From positions 1 through 6,640 of the forward strand of contig CAMYJP010000117.1 in assembly GCA_947258675.1 (NCBI GenBank): a DNA stretch of 6,640 nt. Reading direction: 5' to 3'. Source of the DNA: an uncultured Desulfobulbaceae bacterium. GTDB taxonomy: Bacteria > Desulfobacterota > Desulfobulbia > Desulfobulbales > BM004. Below are positions 5,981 to 6,640 of this stretch, in pieces (positions within the stretch are counted from its first letter, which is position 1; each line of letters begins with the position of its first letter). Below the pieces are notes generated by a model. It was not told where the DNA came from. It made no database searches and saw only the letters and a list, made by a program, of their open reading frames with translations. The position numbers and the translations under genes were made by a program.

Positions 5981-6548
5981 ATTTTTAAGAAACAACTCCC
6001 CAGCAATGAATATGCCCGCTCAGCTAAAATACATGTAATTATCTAAAATTATTAATAAAATAAAGATACGGTAGAAGGGTGGCAAAGCTTTTCAGAAAAT
6101 GGATTTACAAAATGAATTGTAAAAAATGATTCAGATAATCACTTTGAAGGTGAGAGGTTTTCAAGGTAGGTTGGCATTTTGAACAGATTTCACAATCCTT
6201 TTTGTATGAACAAGTTATATTGTATTACCACTAGCTATTCACTACAATTAAACCTAAGATTTCGAGCAACGAGGCACCAAAAATAAAAAAGAACAAAAAT
6301 ACAGAAATTCAACAATTTAACAATAATATATAAATACTATTTCAGGAATATACCAAAAAATATCAGTTCTCTTTATGTGACCATCTCAGAAAAATTGTTT
6401 GTGCATTCGAAAATAACTACATACTATCAAAAACATTCTTACTTATTCTGAACTGGTCATGAACTCTTTGGATTAAAACGATTTGACAAAAAGGGAAATC
6501 ATACCTGACTGACAGGTTTTTCCAGTATCATATTTCCAATACAATTCG
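5981..6548. other. AT-rich intergenic region without a supported gene
   Basis: About 570 bases of markedly AT-rich DNA with frequent stops in all frames and no RNA gene that I recognise. Possible regulatory marks near its right end are two TGAACT copies spaced 11 bases apart (6449-6454, 6460-6465), an isolated TTGACA (6483-6488) without a good -10 at normal spacing, and an inverted repeat at 6503-6517. Composition differs clearly from the operon on the left. Confidence 0.6.
6503..6517. promoter_or_regulatory. Inverted repeat ACCTG-N5-CAGGT, possible operator
   Basis: Perfect 5-base arms around a 5-base centre, 32 bases before the ATG at 6549 and 15 bases after a TTGACA. A repressor bound here would cover the likely promoter of the plus-strand gene. 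Short arms make chance occurrence possible. Confidence 0.3.
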
Positions 6549-6640
6549 ATGCCCATAAAAAAAATCCTCATAATCGCACCGTTTTTACTAATTGCCGTCC
6601 TGGTTCAGTCCTATTTCTGGGTACCGACCTATGAGGAACA
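6549..6640 (+). CDS. Start of exported or membrane-anchored protein, possibly a peptide-binding protein (partial)
   Basis: Only 30 codons lie inside the window. The protein begins MPIKKI, then a hydrophobic stretch (about 6-22) and SYFWVPTYEEQ. This is a signal peptide or signal anchor for export. The FWVPTYEE block after it reminds me of the N-terminus of family-5 extracellular solute-binding (peptide-binding) proteins of deltaproteobacterial ABC transporters, but this is recall from a very short segment. An in-frame stop at 6510-6512 and no other start codon in between make 6549 the only possible ATG start. No Shine-Dalgarno is visible, which is odd. It is divergent from the energy-transduction operon, so a functional link is not implied. 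Confidence 0.55.
   Translation, partial: MPIKKILIIAPFLLIAVLVQSYFWVPTYEE

Noticed and set aside
6483..6511. Possible sigma70 promoter for the plus-strand gene at 6549
   Set aside because: TTGACA is present, but the hexamer at 17-base spacing is TGACTG, which is not an acceptable -10.

Overview
The window carries a compact minus-strand operon for a proton-motive-force-coupled, trans-envelope energy-transduction system. A divergent plus-strand segment holds a probable small RNA and the first codons of another gene. Protein families, moderate GC content and gene order point to a deltaproteobacterium in the broad sense (Desulfobacterota or Myxococcota relatives). The best lineage clues are the AgmX/PglI-type C-terminal domain, the Myxococcus-type outer-membrane beta-barrel family and the paired ExbD proteins. 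I cannot name the species.

Minus strand, in transcription order from right to left: (1) a MotA/TolQ/ExbB proton-channel protein (5602-4967); (2) a first ExbD/TolR protein (4973-4467), overlapping gene 1 by 7 bases, with Asn in place of the usual membrane Asp; (3) after a 140-base gap with inverted repeats, a second ExbD/TolR protein (4326-3823) that keeps the Asp; (4) a 112-residue secreted protein of unknown function (3793-3455); (5) a 915-residue hybrid protein (3337-590) with a cytoplasmic FHA domain, two further cytoplasmic modules, one membrane segment, a Pro/Lys-rich periplasmic spacer and a TonB-like AgmX/PglI C-terminal domain; (6) an outer-membrane beta-barrel protein (575-1), cut by the window edge. 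Inferred working model: the ExbB/ExbD motor uses the proton gradient to move the FHA-TonB hybrid, which spans the periplasm and acts on the barrel protein, with the FHA domain a possible cytoplasmic input. The cargo or mechanical output is not visible here.

Right part, 5603-6640: I see no convincing gene between the ExbB start and 6549. It does contain a strong sigma70-type promoter on the plus strand (TTGACA, 17-base spacer, TAAATT; 5866-5894), followed within about 80 bases by a clear intrinsic terminator (5928-5980). This is the layout of a free-standing small RNA. A Trp-rich 27-codon reading frame lies inside the same segment. From 5981 to 6548 the DNA is AT-rich and apparently non-coding. 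At 6549 a plus-strand gene begins with a signal-anchor sequence; it may encode a periplasmic peptide-binding protein, but only 30 codons are present.

The most interesting points are the FHA-to-TonB fusion within a complete motor/transducer/barrel operon, the asymmetric Asn/Asp pair of ExbD proteins together with loss of the usual Glu in ExbB, an unnamed module in the hybrid protein, and the small-RNA candidate.
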